A DNA stretch of 64,000 nt from SSF14 sp037045585. Lineage in GTDB: Bacteria > Actinomycetota > Acidimicrobiia > Acidimicrobiales > Microtrichaceae. The position numbers and the translations under genes were made by a program. Under the pieces are notes generated by a model. It was not told where the DNA came from, ran no database searches, and was given only the letters and a program-made list of their open reading frames with translations. The stretch is from positions 1 through 64,000 of the forward strand of contig JBAOIR010000049.1 in assembly GCA_037045585.1 (NCBI GenBank), written 5' to 3'. This document shows positions 47,251 through 57,024 of this stretch, one piece after another. Numbering within the stretch: position 1 is the stretch's first letter; each line of letters starts with the position of its first letter.

Positions 47251-47426
47251 TACCCGAACAGGCTCGAGAAGAAGTCTCCGAGCTTTTGCCAGAGATCACT
47301 GAAGAACCCGCCCACCGCGTTGAAGAACCCCGACAACAGGTCGGCGGTGCCGCTCGGGTCCTTCCAGATCAGGTACAGGAAGGCGACGAGGGCGAGCGAG
47401 CTGAGCAAGCCGATTCTCTTCTGCAC
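47250..47426 (-). CDS. 58-aa membrane peptide upstream of PH-domain gene
   Basis: Short frame with a strong Shine-Dalgarno AGGAGGTGA before the GTG. One membrane span near the start (LLSSLALVAFLYLIW), then an amphipathic, Phe-rich segment with repeated GFF/GDFF (FFNAVGGFFSDLW, LGDFFSSLF). It is translationally coupled (TAGTG) to the PH-domain gene, arguing that it is real. Function unknown; possibly a membrane partner of that protein. Confidence 0.72.
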   Translation of the reverse strand: MQKRIGLLSSLALVAFLYLIWKDPSGTADLLSGFFNAVGGFFSDLWQKLGDFFSSLFG

Positions 47427-47484
47427 GTGTGCTCACCTCCTCAGCCGTCGCGGGCGCGGACGCGGACCCGTCTGCGCCGCGAGG

Positions 47485-48375
47485 CTAGGGCGCTGGTGGC
47501 GGTGGTTGGTGGACCTCCAACACGATGCCTGCAGCGTCGAACGCCTCCTTGATGCGGAGGCGGAGCTCCCGCTCCACACCCCACTGCGACTTCGGCTCGG
47601 TGTCGACGACGAGACGCAGCGTCATCCCGAGCGGCGACATCGCCGAGATGCCCTGGTCGTCGGCCACGCCGCCGACGCGCATCGCGGCCTCCCATGCCTC
47701 CTCGGTCGCCATCTGGGCGGCGACTTCGGCCATGATGCCGCGGGCCTTGCGCACGTCCGCGCTGTACGGGATGACGATCTCGACGATGGCGCGGGCCCAG
47801 TTCTGGCTCTTGTTGCCCACCCGGAGGATCGTGCCGTTGGGGATGTGCCACACCGTGCCGGCGAGATCGCGGAGCTGTGTCGACCGCAGGGAGATCCGCT
47901 CGACGGTGCCGCTGGCGGGGCCGGCATCGATGATGTCCCCGACGCCGTACTGGTCCTCGACGAGCACGAAGAACCCCGCGAGCACGTCACGCACGAGGTT
48001 CTGCGCCCCGAAACCGATCGCGATGCCGGCGATCCCGGCACCGGCCAGGAGCGGGGCCAGGTTGATGTCGAGCTCGCCGAGCACCATGAGGGTGGCGACG
48101 ATCCCGATGATCCAGGTCGCCAGCGACGTGCTCATCGCCTCGATGGTGTTGGCGCGGGCCTCGATCCGGTTGGTGGAGTCGGTCGACGTGAGGGCTCCGC
48201 CGATCGTCGACACGATGGTGCGCGACGAGAACCGGGACGTCATCTGGCTCGTGGCGCGGCTGATGGTCCGGTGGATCAGCAGCCGCACGAGCGTGGCGAC
48301 CGCGATGATCACGACGACCCGGATCGCCACCTCGACGGCGTGCTGCGCCCCGTCGGACAGGTTGAGGGCAAACAT
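47485..48375 (-). CDS. MscS-family mechanosensitive channel
   Basis: 296 aa. Membrane spans near 12-32, 80-100 and the pore helix LLAGAGIAGIAIGFGAQNLVRDVLAGFFVLVEDQYGVGD, the MscS signature. The cytoplasmic beta domain has ISLRSTQLRDLAGTVWHIPNG, then the alpha-beta vestibule. It releases solutes on hypo-osmotic shock. The ATG at 48375 (MFALNLSDG). Convergent with nothing; it is upstream of the 58-aa peptide on the same strand. Confidence 0.92.
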   Translation of the reverse strand: MFALNLSDGAQHAVEVAIRVVVIIAVATLVRLLIHRTISRATSQMTSRFSSRTIVSTIGGALTSTDSTNRIEARANTIEAMSTSLATWIIGIVATLMVLGELDINLAPLLAGAGIAGIAIGFGAQNLVRDVLAGFFVLVEDQYGVGDIIDAGPASGTVERISLRSTQLRDLAGTVWHIPNGTILRVGNKSQNWARAIVEIVIPYSADVRKARGIMAEVAAQMATEEAWEAAMRVGGVADDQGISAMSPLGMTLRLVVDTEPKSQWGVERELRLRIKEAFDAAGIVLEVHQPPPPAP

Positions 48376-48436
48376 GGCGCCCAGTCTCGCGGACGAAGGT
48401 CGGCGTGGGCAGACCGCCATGGCAAGGTCGGTCGGC

Positions 48437-48485
48437 AGGTTGGTGCGCCGGCGGCCCCGAACGGGCGCGCCAGCGCACCATCCTC
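48437..48485. repeat. 49-bp direct repeat, left copy
   Basis: AGGTTGGTGCGCC...GCGCACCATCCTC. It differs at two bases from the copy at 49490-49538. Internally it is an imperfect hairpin: TGGTGCGC pairs with GCGCACCA and CCCG pairs with CGGG around AA. With its partner it brackets the AbiEi/DUF559-type gene. Confidence 0.85.
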
Positions 48486-49434
48486 ACGCCCCGTCGGGAT
48501 GCATCAGGCGCCACCGAGCCTCGACCCGCGCTCGCACCCGCTCCCGGACCGCGTTCGGCGACCGGATGGATCCATACCCCAGGTACATCACGTCCCAACC
48601 CAGCTCGGCGGCCGCCTGGTCACGGTGCTCATCGCTCATCCGCGCCTCCTCACCGAAGTGGTGCTCCCGACTGTGCGCCTCGATGCCGAGCTTCACATCG
48701 GGCACGGCGAGGTCGAATCGCGCCACATGCCGGCCGCGGTCGTCACGTAGCTCGTATTGACGCTCGAAGCGCCCGATCGTCGGGTCGTCGAGGCACAACT
48801 CGACCAGCTTCTCGAACCACGAATCCCGCACCCGACCGCCACGCTCCAGCCGGTCGAGGGCAGCGAGAAGGTGGCGGGTACCGGGACGCCCCGGCCCGTG
48901 CAGGCGATCGGCGGTCGATCGGATCCAGCGCACGCTCGCGCCCCGCCTGACGGCATCATCGAGGGCCCGCTCGACCATCAGCGGTTCGGTGCTGGCGCCG
49001 AGGTCGCACAACGTGCGAGCCCGGTTGGTGCACCGAATCGGGCCGCACCTCACGACGTCGCATGCGTCGAGCTGCGTCACGCGGTGGACGGTGACCCCGG
49101 GAATCCGAACGACCCGCGGTCGCAGCACGCTGAGCTCGATGTCGTCGACCGCCTCGAAGCCGTCGACGCCGTCGAGACGCGCGGCCGTGATGTGGGATGC
49201 GACGGTTCCCGGATGATCGAGCACCGCACCGATGACGCGCTGGTGCCACGACGGCCGGCCCCGGTCGGGGAGCACAACGAGACCGCCGCTCTCGATCGCC
49301 ACGATGACACCGGACTCGATGAGTCGGTGCAGTTGCTTTCGGGTGATTCCTCGGGAGGCAGCCTGGCGACGGGTGAAGACGTTGTGTTGAGAGGCTGCGA
49401 GCTCGGACACAACGCTCAAGGCGTTGGTCGGCAT
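48484..49434 (-). CDS. AbiEi-type wHTH plus DUF559-like nuclease-fold protein
   Basis: 316 aa. The N-terminal 50 residues are an AbiEi-like winged helix (FTRRQAASRGITRKQLHRLIESGVIV), common in actinobacterial proteins named as type IV antitoxin domains. The C-terminus has RHVARFDLAVPDVKLGIEAHSREHHF and later a WDVMYLG strand, a DUF559/very-short-patch-repair-like nuclease pattern (Asp then Glu-x-His). No toxin gene is adjacent. The gene is bounded by 49-bp direct repeats, and its stop overlaps the left copy by two bases. Confidence 0.75.
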   Translation of the reverse strand: MPTNALSVVSELAASQHNVFTRRQAASRGITRKQLHRLIESGVIVAIESGGLVVLPDRGRPSWHQRVIGAVLDHPGTVASHITAARLDGVDGFEAVDDIELSVLRPRVVRIPGVTVHRVTQLDACDVVRCGPIRCTNRARTLCDLGASTEPLMVERALDDAVRRGASVRWIRSTADRLHGPGRPGTRHLLAALDRLERGGRVRDSWFEKLVELCLDDPTIGRFERQYELRDDRGRHVARFDLAVPDVKLGIEAHSREHHFGEEARMSDEHRDQAAAELGWDVMYLGYGSIRSPNAVRERVRARVEARWRLMHPDGA

Positions 49435-49489
49435 TCCACAAGTATGTGTGGCGAGCCCTGACAGTCAGCGCACCTGACGGCGGACTGCG

Positions 49490-49538
49490 AGGTTGGTGCG
49501 CCGACGGTCCCGAACGGGCGCGCCAGCGCACCATCCTC
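49490..49538. repeat. 49-bp direct repeat, right copy
   Basis: Second copy, 47 of 49 bases identical to 48437-48485. The pair is 1053 bp apart and same-oriented, so recombination between them would excise exactly one gene. No transposase or terminal inverted repeats were seen. Confidence 0.85.
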
Positions 49539-49551
49539 GGGCAGGCGACCG

Positions 49552-50928
49552 CTACAGCGCGGCGAGGAAGGCGAGGAGGTCGGAACGCTCCTGGCGGGTC
49601 AGGGCCATGAATGCCCGGCGACTCGCCCGGGCCTCGCCGTCGTGCCACAGGATCGCCTCCTCGAAGTCGCGGGCGCGACCGTCGTGGAGGAACGAACTGA
49701 ACCCCGTGGTCTCCGCACGCCGGCCGAGCGCCCACAGCGGGGCGGTGCGCCACTCCCGCCCCGACGCCTCGAACTCGGGACGACCGTCGGCCAGACCGTC
49801 GCCCATGTCGTGGAGGAGCAGGTCGGTGAACGGGTGGAACGTCTGGCCGGCCAGACCGGCGATCTCGTCGTCGCCCGACTGCTGCGTCGTCGTGTGGCAC
49901 GACGAGCACCCGACGTCGACGAACCGGTTGGCGCCACGGACGACGGCAGCGTCGTCGACGTTGCGGGCGATCGGCACGGCGATCGTCCGGTTGTAGAACA
50001 CCTGGTCGTCCATGTCGGTGGCGGACATCTCGGGTTCGTCGTCGGCTCCGGGCTCGACGGTGCACAGCGAGCCCTGGTTGTGGCACGTCTCGGGGACGTC
50101 GGGCGAGGTGATGCCCATGTCGTCGTGGAGCGCTCCCACGCTCTGTTGACGCACGGTCGGTTGACCCGCCTTCCAACCGAAGCGTCCGGCCATCGTGGAG
50201 CCCGACGCACTGTCCCAGACCTGATTGAGTCGACCCGAGATGCCGTCGCCGTCCGCGTCCTCGGGGTCGGCAGCGGCCTCGAGCGAGGCAACCGGAATCG
50301 CCTCGAGGAGCCCCATCCCCGTCATGGGCGGGGCGATGCGCGCCGACGTCAACACGTCGGCGGCGAGCGGACCACCGGCGAGATCGGAGACCGTGAACGT
50401 GGGAGCGCGCAGCTCGTACTCGGTGCCGTCGGGATACCGGCCGGCGCGGTACTCCCACTCGACGTCGAGCCGACCTTCGGCGGTGGCCCCGACCACCTTG
50501 CTCGTCTGCAGCTGCAGCCCGTAGGTCGGTTCGGGAACCGGCCCGCCGTGCTCGGACGTGCCGGGCACGCTGAGGCGGAGGAGCAGACCGGGGCCGGGGT
50601 CGTCGTCGGTGTGTTCCTTGAACACGACGCCGTCGAGATGGCAGCTGAGGCAGGAGTCCTCGTTGAACACCGGTCCGAGCCCCTGTTCCGCGGTGAAGTG
50701 CGCGTCGAAGACCAGCGCCCCGGTGCCGAACCGACGGAACTCGGCGTTGTTGAGCGACCGCGCCGACTGGTTGAACGGACGCCCACGGAACTCTCGCGCC
50801 GACGTGGTGCCGCCGAGGCGCTCGACCAGGAAGTCGGGTGCCGACTCACGCGCCGGCGCCTTCGTGGCATCGCTCCCCGAACACGCCGTAGCGAGCAGCG
50901 CCGCAACGACGAGCGCCGCCCGTTTCAC
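49552..50928 (-). CDS. Di-haem oxidoreductase (DUF1111/DHOR) lipoprotein
   Basis: About 458 aa. Signal peptide with LLATACSG lipobox, then two c-type haem sites, CLSCH near residue 93 and CSSCH near 340, typical of the di-haem peroxidase-like family. Other family segments: LNNAEFRRFGTGALVFDAHFT and RTAPLWALG near the end. Located outside the membrane; maturation needs a cytochrome c biogenesis system. The GTG overlaps the TGA of the upstream acyl-CoA ligase (GTGA), an unexpected coupling. Confidence 0.85.
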   Translation of the reverse strand: MKRAALVVAALLATACSGSDATKAPARESAPDFLVERLGGTTSAREFRGRPFNQSARSLNNAEFRRFGTGALVFDAHFTAEQGLGPVFNEDSCLSCHLDGVVFKEHTDDDPGPGLLLRLSVPGTSEHGGPVPEPTYGLQLQTSKVVGATAEGRLDVEWEYRAGRYPDGTEYELRAPTFTVSDLAGGPLAADVLTSARIAPPMTGMGLLEAIPVASLEAAADPEDADGDGISGRLNQVWDSASGSTMAGRFGWKAGQPTVRQQSVGALHDDMGITSPDVPETCHNQGSLCTVEPGADDEPEMSATDMDDQVFYNRTIAVPIARNVDDAAVVRGANRFVDVGCSSCHTTTQQSGDDEIAGLAGQTFHPFTDLLLHDMGDGLADGRPEFEASGREWRTAPLWALGRRAETTGFSSFLHDGRARDFEEAILWHDGEARASRRAFMALTRQERSDLLAFLAAL

Positions 50929-52560
50929 GCGCCCGAGGCCACGGACGCGGCCCACCGGTAATCGGCCTTGCCGTTGGGGCCACGCCGCACCACGTCGACC
51001 ACCTCGAAACGCTTGGGCACCTTGTATCCGGCCAGCGTCTCGCGGCAGTGTGCGACGAGGTCGGCGGTGGCCGCGGACGCACCGGGTTCGAACGAGACGA
51101 CCGCTACCACGGCCTGGCCCCACTTGTCGTCGGGGACCCCGACCACGTTGGCGTCGCGTACCGCGGCGTGGGTCTTCAGCGTCTCCTCGACCTCTTCGGG
51201 GAACACCTTCTCGCCGGCGGTGTTGATGCACACCGAACCCCGTCCGAGCAAGGTGATCGTGCCGTCGGCGTCGACGGTCGCCCAGTCGCCGGGCACCGAC
51301 CACACCCGGCCGCCGAACGGCCGGAACGTGCCGGCGGACTTCTCGGGGTCCTTGTAGTAGCCGATCGGGATCGGACCGCCGACGGCAAGCAGGCCACGCT
51401 CCCCGGAGCCCGGCTCGACCGCCACGCCCTCCTCGGTGAAGACCTGGGCATGCTCACCGAGCCGGAACCGCGCCGTGGGTGCGGGACGGTTGCGCTTGGC
51501 GACGGAGTTGGCGAAGCCCACTCCTTCGGAGCTGCCCAACAGGTCGGCGCAGAGAACGTCGGCACGAGCCAGCAGCGCGTCCTTCGTCTGCTGCGACCAC
51601 ATGACGCCCGAGCTGATCACGAGCCGGAGGCTCGACAGTTCGTAGGGCGAGCCGGCGGACTCCGCACGCTCGAGCTCGGCGATGATCGGCTTGGCGAACG
51701 CGTCGCCGACGATCGTCAGGTTGGTGACCCGGTTGCGTTGGACCGCCTCGAGCAACTCGGCGGGATCGAAGCTCCGGGAAGCCAGCGTGTTGATCGCCCC
51801 GCCCGCACACATGACGCCCCAGCTCGCAATCGCGGACGTGCCGTGCATCAGCGGCGCCGCGGGCAACAGGCCGGATGGTTTCGTGCTCCGCGTGGATGGT
51901 GCGGACGGAGTCGGCCAGTTCGTCGAGGGTCGCCGGCAGGGGCAGCTTGAAGTTCTTGAACGTCGCGGCTCCGGTGCCGAACAGCGACCGGTGCGGCCAC
52001 ATGACGCCCTTGGGCATCCCCGTCGTGCCGCCGGTGTAGAGGAACCACAGGTCATCGCCAGACCGGGCGATGCGGGGGGCCGGCTCGGCGGCGGCGATGG
52101 CCTCCTCGTAGCCGACCCACGCCACCCCGCCTCGCCCCTCGATCCCAACGGAACCACCGACCTCGACGACGAGCTTCACCTTCGGGAGGGAGGGCAGGAG
52201 GCGTTCGACGTGGTCCGCGAAGGTCGTGTCGACGACGATCGCCTCGGCGTCGGAGTTGTCGAGCAGGTAGGAGAGTTCGGCGTCGGTGTACCGGTAGTTG
52301 ACGTTGACCGGGACCGCACGGGCCTTGAACGACGCGAACGTCGCCTCGAGGTATTCGGGCCCGTTGTACAGATAGTGGGCCACCTTCGAGTCGTGACCGA
52401 CGCCGTGGGCGAGAAGGACCGACGCCAACCGGGCGGACCGCTCCTCGAACTCGGCCCAGGTACGGACGATGTCCTGGTGGTACAGGGCCGGCGCGTCGCC
52501 GACGACATCGGCGATCGTCTCCCACGCGTCGGCGAGGCTGAAGTCTGCGAGGTCGCTCAT
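50925..52560 (-). CDS. FadD-type acyl-CoA synthetase (frameshift near 51885)
   Basis: Adenylate-forming enzyme of about 545 aa in two frames. N-terminal half to HETIRP has FLYTGGTTGMPKGVMWPH; after a one-base shift near 51885 the other frame continues LMHGTSAIASWGVM, LLGSSEGVGFANS (A5), GDWATVDADGTITLLGRGSVCINTAGEKVFPEEVE (A7-A8) and PNGKADYRW (A10 Lys). All core motifs are retained, so an indel in a functional gene is likely. Start ATG at 52560 (MSDLADFSLAD). Followed by the di-haem gene in the same unit. Confidence 0.88.
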
Positions 52561-52570
52561 GCGGCGCTCA

Positions 52571-55500
52571 TCATCGCACGACCGCGAGGCTCCAGGCCCA
52601 ACGGTGGCGTCCACCGCCGACGAGGTGCCGCGGATGGGTATCGGGCCCGCACGCCGCCGTGCCGAGGCCGCGATGGGCGACGTCGACGTGCACGTGAACC
52701 TCCGGCCGCGGCACCAGCTCGTGGGAGTGGGTCGCCGTCGTCAGGTCCTCGACGGTGAAGTGAGACGCGTTGAACCCGAACCGCCGATCGACCTCGATGG
52801 CGACCGTCGACGGCGGGCGGCCTCGGCGGCGGGGAGCTCCGTCGGACAGCTCGAACCAGCGGACATCGGTGCGGTGGCCGTGCTCCTGGGGGACGACGTG
52901 GTCGACGTAGGTGTCGGTCACCGTCGTGGCCCAGCGCTCGACGGGGAGGGTGCGCCGGTCCGGGTAGCTGTCGCCTGGCCCGGGACCGAACCACTCCAGG
53001 TGCTCGAACGTCTCGGGCAGCACGAACCGGACGCCGACCCGGGGCAGGTCGTCGAGTTCCTTCGGGATCTCGACCGTCTCGGCGAAGGACACCGCCCCGT
53101 CGACGATCGAGATCGCCTGGCGGTGCCGGATCGGCCCGACCGCCGCATCGGCCTCCCACGTGGTCGTCCGGACGATCGCCCCCCGGCGACGGCTGACGTC
53201 GACGTCGACGGCGGTCATCCGGTCGAGGCCCCATCGCAGCCACCGACCGCGGGCGCCGACGCCGGCCATCCAGCCGGCCTTGATGCCGTCGTTGTCGGTG
53301 GGCGCCCGCCAGAGGCACAACTCCGGCGCGGCGACCTCCAGGGACTCCCCCGACGAGGTGAGGACACCGAGGTCGATCGTGACCGCGGCGTCGTCGCCCA
53401 CGTCGATGCGGGGGGATCCCGTGGCCGGCTGCCGACGGCTCCGGCCCGGGGTCGATGTCGTGGTCGTCGTCGGGGCCGAGAGCTCGACCTGGGAGCGCGC
53501 CGCCACCCACCCCTTCGGCGCCCACGCGGCACGACGTCGCGGGATGGCCGTCACGTCGAGGTGGCACTCGCCGGATCGCCCGGGGTCGGCCAGCACCGCA
53601 GCCGCGTCAGCCGGCAGTGGCACCTCGATCGAGGTCCTTGGTGCCCATGGGCCGACGGCCAGCTCACCGCCGTCGACGACAACACCGTCGACCCGCACCT
53701 CCCACCACAGGCGGAGGTCGGAGAGGTCGGTGAACCACCGACGGTTCGTGAGGACCAGCGCGTTGCCGTGCACCTCGATCGACAGCGGCTCGTTGAGTCG
53801 GGCGTACTCCTCGAGGAGCGGGTGCGGGACACGGTCGGGAGACACCAGCCCGTCACAGCAGAAATTGGCATCGTGGGGGCCCTCGCCGACGTCGCCGCCG
53901 AAGAGGAACCCTCCCCCGGGGCGACGCAGGCCGTGGTCGCACCACTCCCAGATGAACCCACCCTGCAGACCGTCGACGTCCTCGAACGCCGTCACGTAGT
54001 CGGCCAGGCCACCGGCGTTGCCCATCGCGTGGGCTGAACTCGCACAGGATGAGCGGCCGTCGGCGGTCGAGGCCGTCGGACGCCCACTGCCGCAAACGTT
54101 CGACCGGCGTGTACATCGGGCAGACCAGATCGCTCACCGGGGCCTCGGCGTCGAGGTCGTGCATGAACGGGCCCTCGTAGTGGAGGGGACGGGACGGATC
54201 GGTACGTCGGATCCACGCCGCCGCGGCATCGTGCGCCGCGCCGTACCCGGCCTCGTTGCCGAGCGACCAGGCGATCACGCAGGCGTGGTTGCGGTCGCGC
54301 AGCACCATGCGGGCGCAGCGTTCCAGGATCGCCCCGTGGTAGCGGACGTCGTGGCACAGCGACGCCTGACGGGAGTGGGTCTCGATGTCGGCCTCGTCGA
54401 TCACGTACAGGCCGTGCTCGTCGCACAGGTCGTAGAACAACGGATCGTTCGGGTAGTGGGCGCACCGGACGGCGTTGACATGGTGCTGCTTCATCAGCTC
54501 CAGATCGCGACGCATCGAGGCCTCGTCGATGGTCCGGCCCCGGTCGGGATCGAACTCGTGGCGATTGACCCCGACGATGATCACTGGTTCGCCGTTGATC
54601 AGCAGCTGGCGGTCCCGCACCTCGACCGACCGGAACCCGACGCGTTGGCAGCGCACGTCGATCACGTGGCCGAGCGGCGAGCGGAGCGTGACGACGGCCC
54701 GATAGAGCGTCGGGCGCTCGTGGTTCCACGGCTCGATACCGGGCACGTCGACCCGCGCCGAGACGACCGGCCCCTCCCAGAACATGCCGGAGAGCAACTC
54801 GGTGAGCATGCCTGCGGAATCCCCACGGCCGTGTTCGAAGATCGGCACCGCGGCATGGTCGATACCGGCGAGGCGCCGGGAACGGTCGGTCTCGACGCGC
54901 ACGTCGACCGTCCATCCCTCGGCGGGGTGGTCGCCGTCGAAGTCGACCTCGACGCGCACGTCGAGGGTGCCCGTCGTCCCGTCGGTGGCCAGGCCCGGCA
55001 CCAGCGCCACGTCGCCCAGCGAGATCGGGGCGACCGAGACGAGCCGCACCGACCGGTGGAGACCCGGCATCCACCACTGGTCCTGGTCCTCCAGCCAGGT
55101 CGATGCCGACCACTGGTTGACGACCAACACCACCTCGTTCGGCCCCGGGACAAGCCGCTCGGTCACGTCGAACGTCGACGCCAACCGACTGTCGGTCCCC
55201 ATGCCGACGGGCGAACCGTTGACCCACGCGGCGAGGAAGCTGTCGGCGCTGCCGACCTCGAGCAGCACGCGCCGGCCCCGCCAATCGCGGGGCACGCGGA
55301 ACGTGCGCCGGTAGATGCCGGTCGGGTTGTGCGCCGGCACCGCTGGCGGGTCGTGGTCGAACGGCATCACGACGTTCGTGTAGGCCGCCGTGCCGAACCG
55401 GTGCTCGGGCCCGCCCTGCAGCACCCAGGTGCCCGGTACCTCGATCTCGTCCCACCGGCCGGCGGCCTCGCCGACGACGTCGGCACCGGTGAGGCTCCGC

Positions 55501-55697
55501 ACGGCAGCGTCGGCCCACTCGGGCGAGTCGACGAGCCGGAAGTCCCAGGTGCCGTCGAGCGACCGGACGAACGGGGACGCTTCACCGGCGCGCGCCGCCG
55601 CCGGATCGTCGAAGGGATCGAGCGGCGGACGCATTGGCAGGCGCCCCCGACCCGTCACCTCCGGTGTCGCCCAGGGGTGGATGCCTCCAGCGGTCAC
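52571..55697 (-). CDS. lacZ: Beta-galactosidase, GH2 (frameshift near 54033)
   Basis: Large LacZ-type glycosidase hydrolysing beta-galactosides, about 1040 aa. Sugar-binding domain with FGTAAYTNVVMPFDHDPP, catalytic barrel with GVNRHEFDPDRG, acid/base Glu482 in WSLGNEAGYG and nucleophile Glu553 in LILCEF. At 54033 an extra base breaks LCEF|AHAMGNAGG; the rest (FIWEWCDHG, CLWRAPTDNDG, FEHLEWFGPGPGDSYPDR, HVDVAHRGLG) is intact in the other frame. No signal peptide, so cytoplasmic. Starts at the GTG 55697. Neither repressor nor permease is adjacent. Confidence 0.92.
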
Positions 55698-55754
55698 CGG
55701 TTCGTCACCGGACGTCGAGGGACAGGTGCAGCCTCGACACCAACTCCGGCGCGG

Positions 55755-56984
55755 TCACCTGACGTCCAGGAAGAGGTTCTCGACACCCCGGACGAACGCG
55801 CCCGGCACGCGGTTGGGCGTGGTGCCCGGCGTGATCTCGAATGACTGCACCCGCCGCAGGAACTCCTCGAAGAACAGCTTGATCTCGAGGCGGGCCAGGC
55901 TCGACCCGAGGCAGAAATGCGTGCCGAACCCGAAGGCGATGTGGTTGTTGTGCGCCCGACCCACGTCGTAGGTGTCGGGATCGTCGAACACCTCCTCGTC
56001 GCGGTTGGCCGAGCTGTACATCAGCACCAACTGGTCGCCGGCGTGGAGCTGTTGGCCGTGCAGCTCGTGGTCCTCGGTGACGAGCCGAGCCATGTTCAGG
56101 ATCGGGGTCACCCAGCGGATGAACTCCTCGACCGCGGACCCGCCGATCATCGACGGGTCGGTCCGCAGCCGTTGCGCCTGGTCGGGATGCTCGATCAGGT
56201 CCCAGAGGGTGGACGCGATGACCGTCCGGGTCGTCTCGGCGCCACCGTCGACGAGCAGCAGGCACTCGCTGATGATCACGTCGTCGCTCATCGGCTCGCC
56301 GTCGATCTCGGTGTGGCACCAGACCGACACCATGTCGTCGGTGGGGTTGGCACGCTTCTCCGCGATCAGCTCGGTGCAGGCGACGGCGAACTCGAACGCG
56401 GCGAGGATGCCGGTGTCGTTGTGATAGCGGGGGCCGCCGCCGAGCGGGATCGTCTCGGTGGACCAGCGCTGGATGTCCTTCCACCGGTCGAGGCCGAACC
56501 CCAGGTAGCGGGCGATCATCATCGCCGGCAGCGGCGCCGCCAACGCGTCGATTGCATCGACCGACCCGGCCTCGAGCGCGCCGTCGATCAGCTCGGTCAC
56601 GACGGCACGGATCTCGTCCTCGTGCGACGCGACGGCGCGGGGCGTGAACCGACGGGCGACGAGGCGACGCTGCGCCTGGTGCACGGGGTCGTCCTGCCCG
56701 ATCATCGAGCGGTCGTCGTGCTCCTGGGGCGGGAGCGGCCGGTAGGAGTTGCGGTTGGAGTACCGCCGCGTCTGCTTCTCGATGTCGACGATGTCGCGGT
56801 AGCGGCTGATGCCCCAGAGCCCGTTGATGTCGTCGCGGTACACCGGCGCGTTGTGCCGGAGCCAGCGGTACGTCGGTGTCGGGTCGGCCGCATAGAGGTG
56901 ACCGTTGAGCAGGTCGATCTGCGGCAGCGCTGCCGCGCCACCGCCGGCGGCACCGGCCGCTGCGGTGTCGTGTACGTCCGTCAT
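55755..56984 (-). CDS. Cytochrome P450
   Basis: Soluble bacterial P450 mono-oxygenase, 409 aa. Haem loop FGFGTHFCLGSSLARLE with the Cys ligand, I-helix GGAETTR for oxygen activation, and ExxR in VEEFIRWVTP. The ATG at 56984 is preceded by AGGGGG. Similar to steroid/fatty-acid hydroxylases of actinobacteria; substrate unknown. No ferredoxin gene is adjacent. Confidence 0.94.
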   Translation of the reverse strand: MTDVHDTAAAGAAGGGAAALPQIDLLNGHLYAADPTPTYRWLRHNAPVYRDDINGLWGISRYRDIVDIEKQTRRYSNRNSYRPLPPQEHDDRSMIGQDDPVHQAQRRLVARRFTPRAVASHEDEIRAVVTELIDGALEAGSVDAIDALAAPLPAMMIARYLGFGLDRWKDIQRWSTETIPLGGGPRYHNDTGILAAFEFAVACTELIAEKRANPTDDMVSVWCHTEIDGEPMSDDVIISECLLLVDGGAETTRTVIASTLWDLIEHPDQAQRLRTDPSMIGGSAVEEFIRWVTPILNMARLVTEDHELHGQQLHAGDQLVLMYSSANRDEEVFDDPDTYDVGRAHNNHIAFGFGTHFCLGSSLARLEIKLFFEEFLRRVQSFEITPGTTPNRVPGAFVRGVENLFLDVR

Positions 56985-57024
56985 GCAACCCCCTGGAACG
57001 AGAACGCGTTCTGCCGGCGTCAGA

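Noticed and set aside
48437..49538. Direct repeats considered as insertion sequence ends
   Set aside because: No transposase inside and no terminal inverted repeats beyond each copy's own hairpin; copies are too long for target-site duplications.
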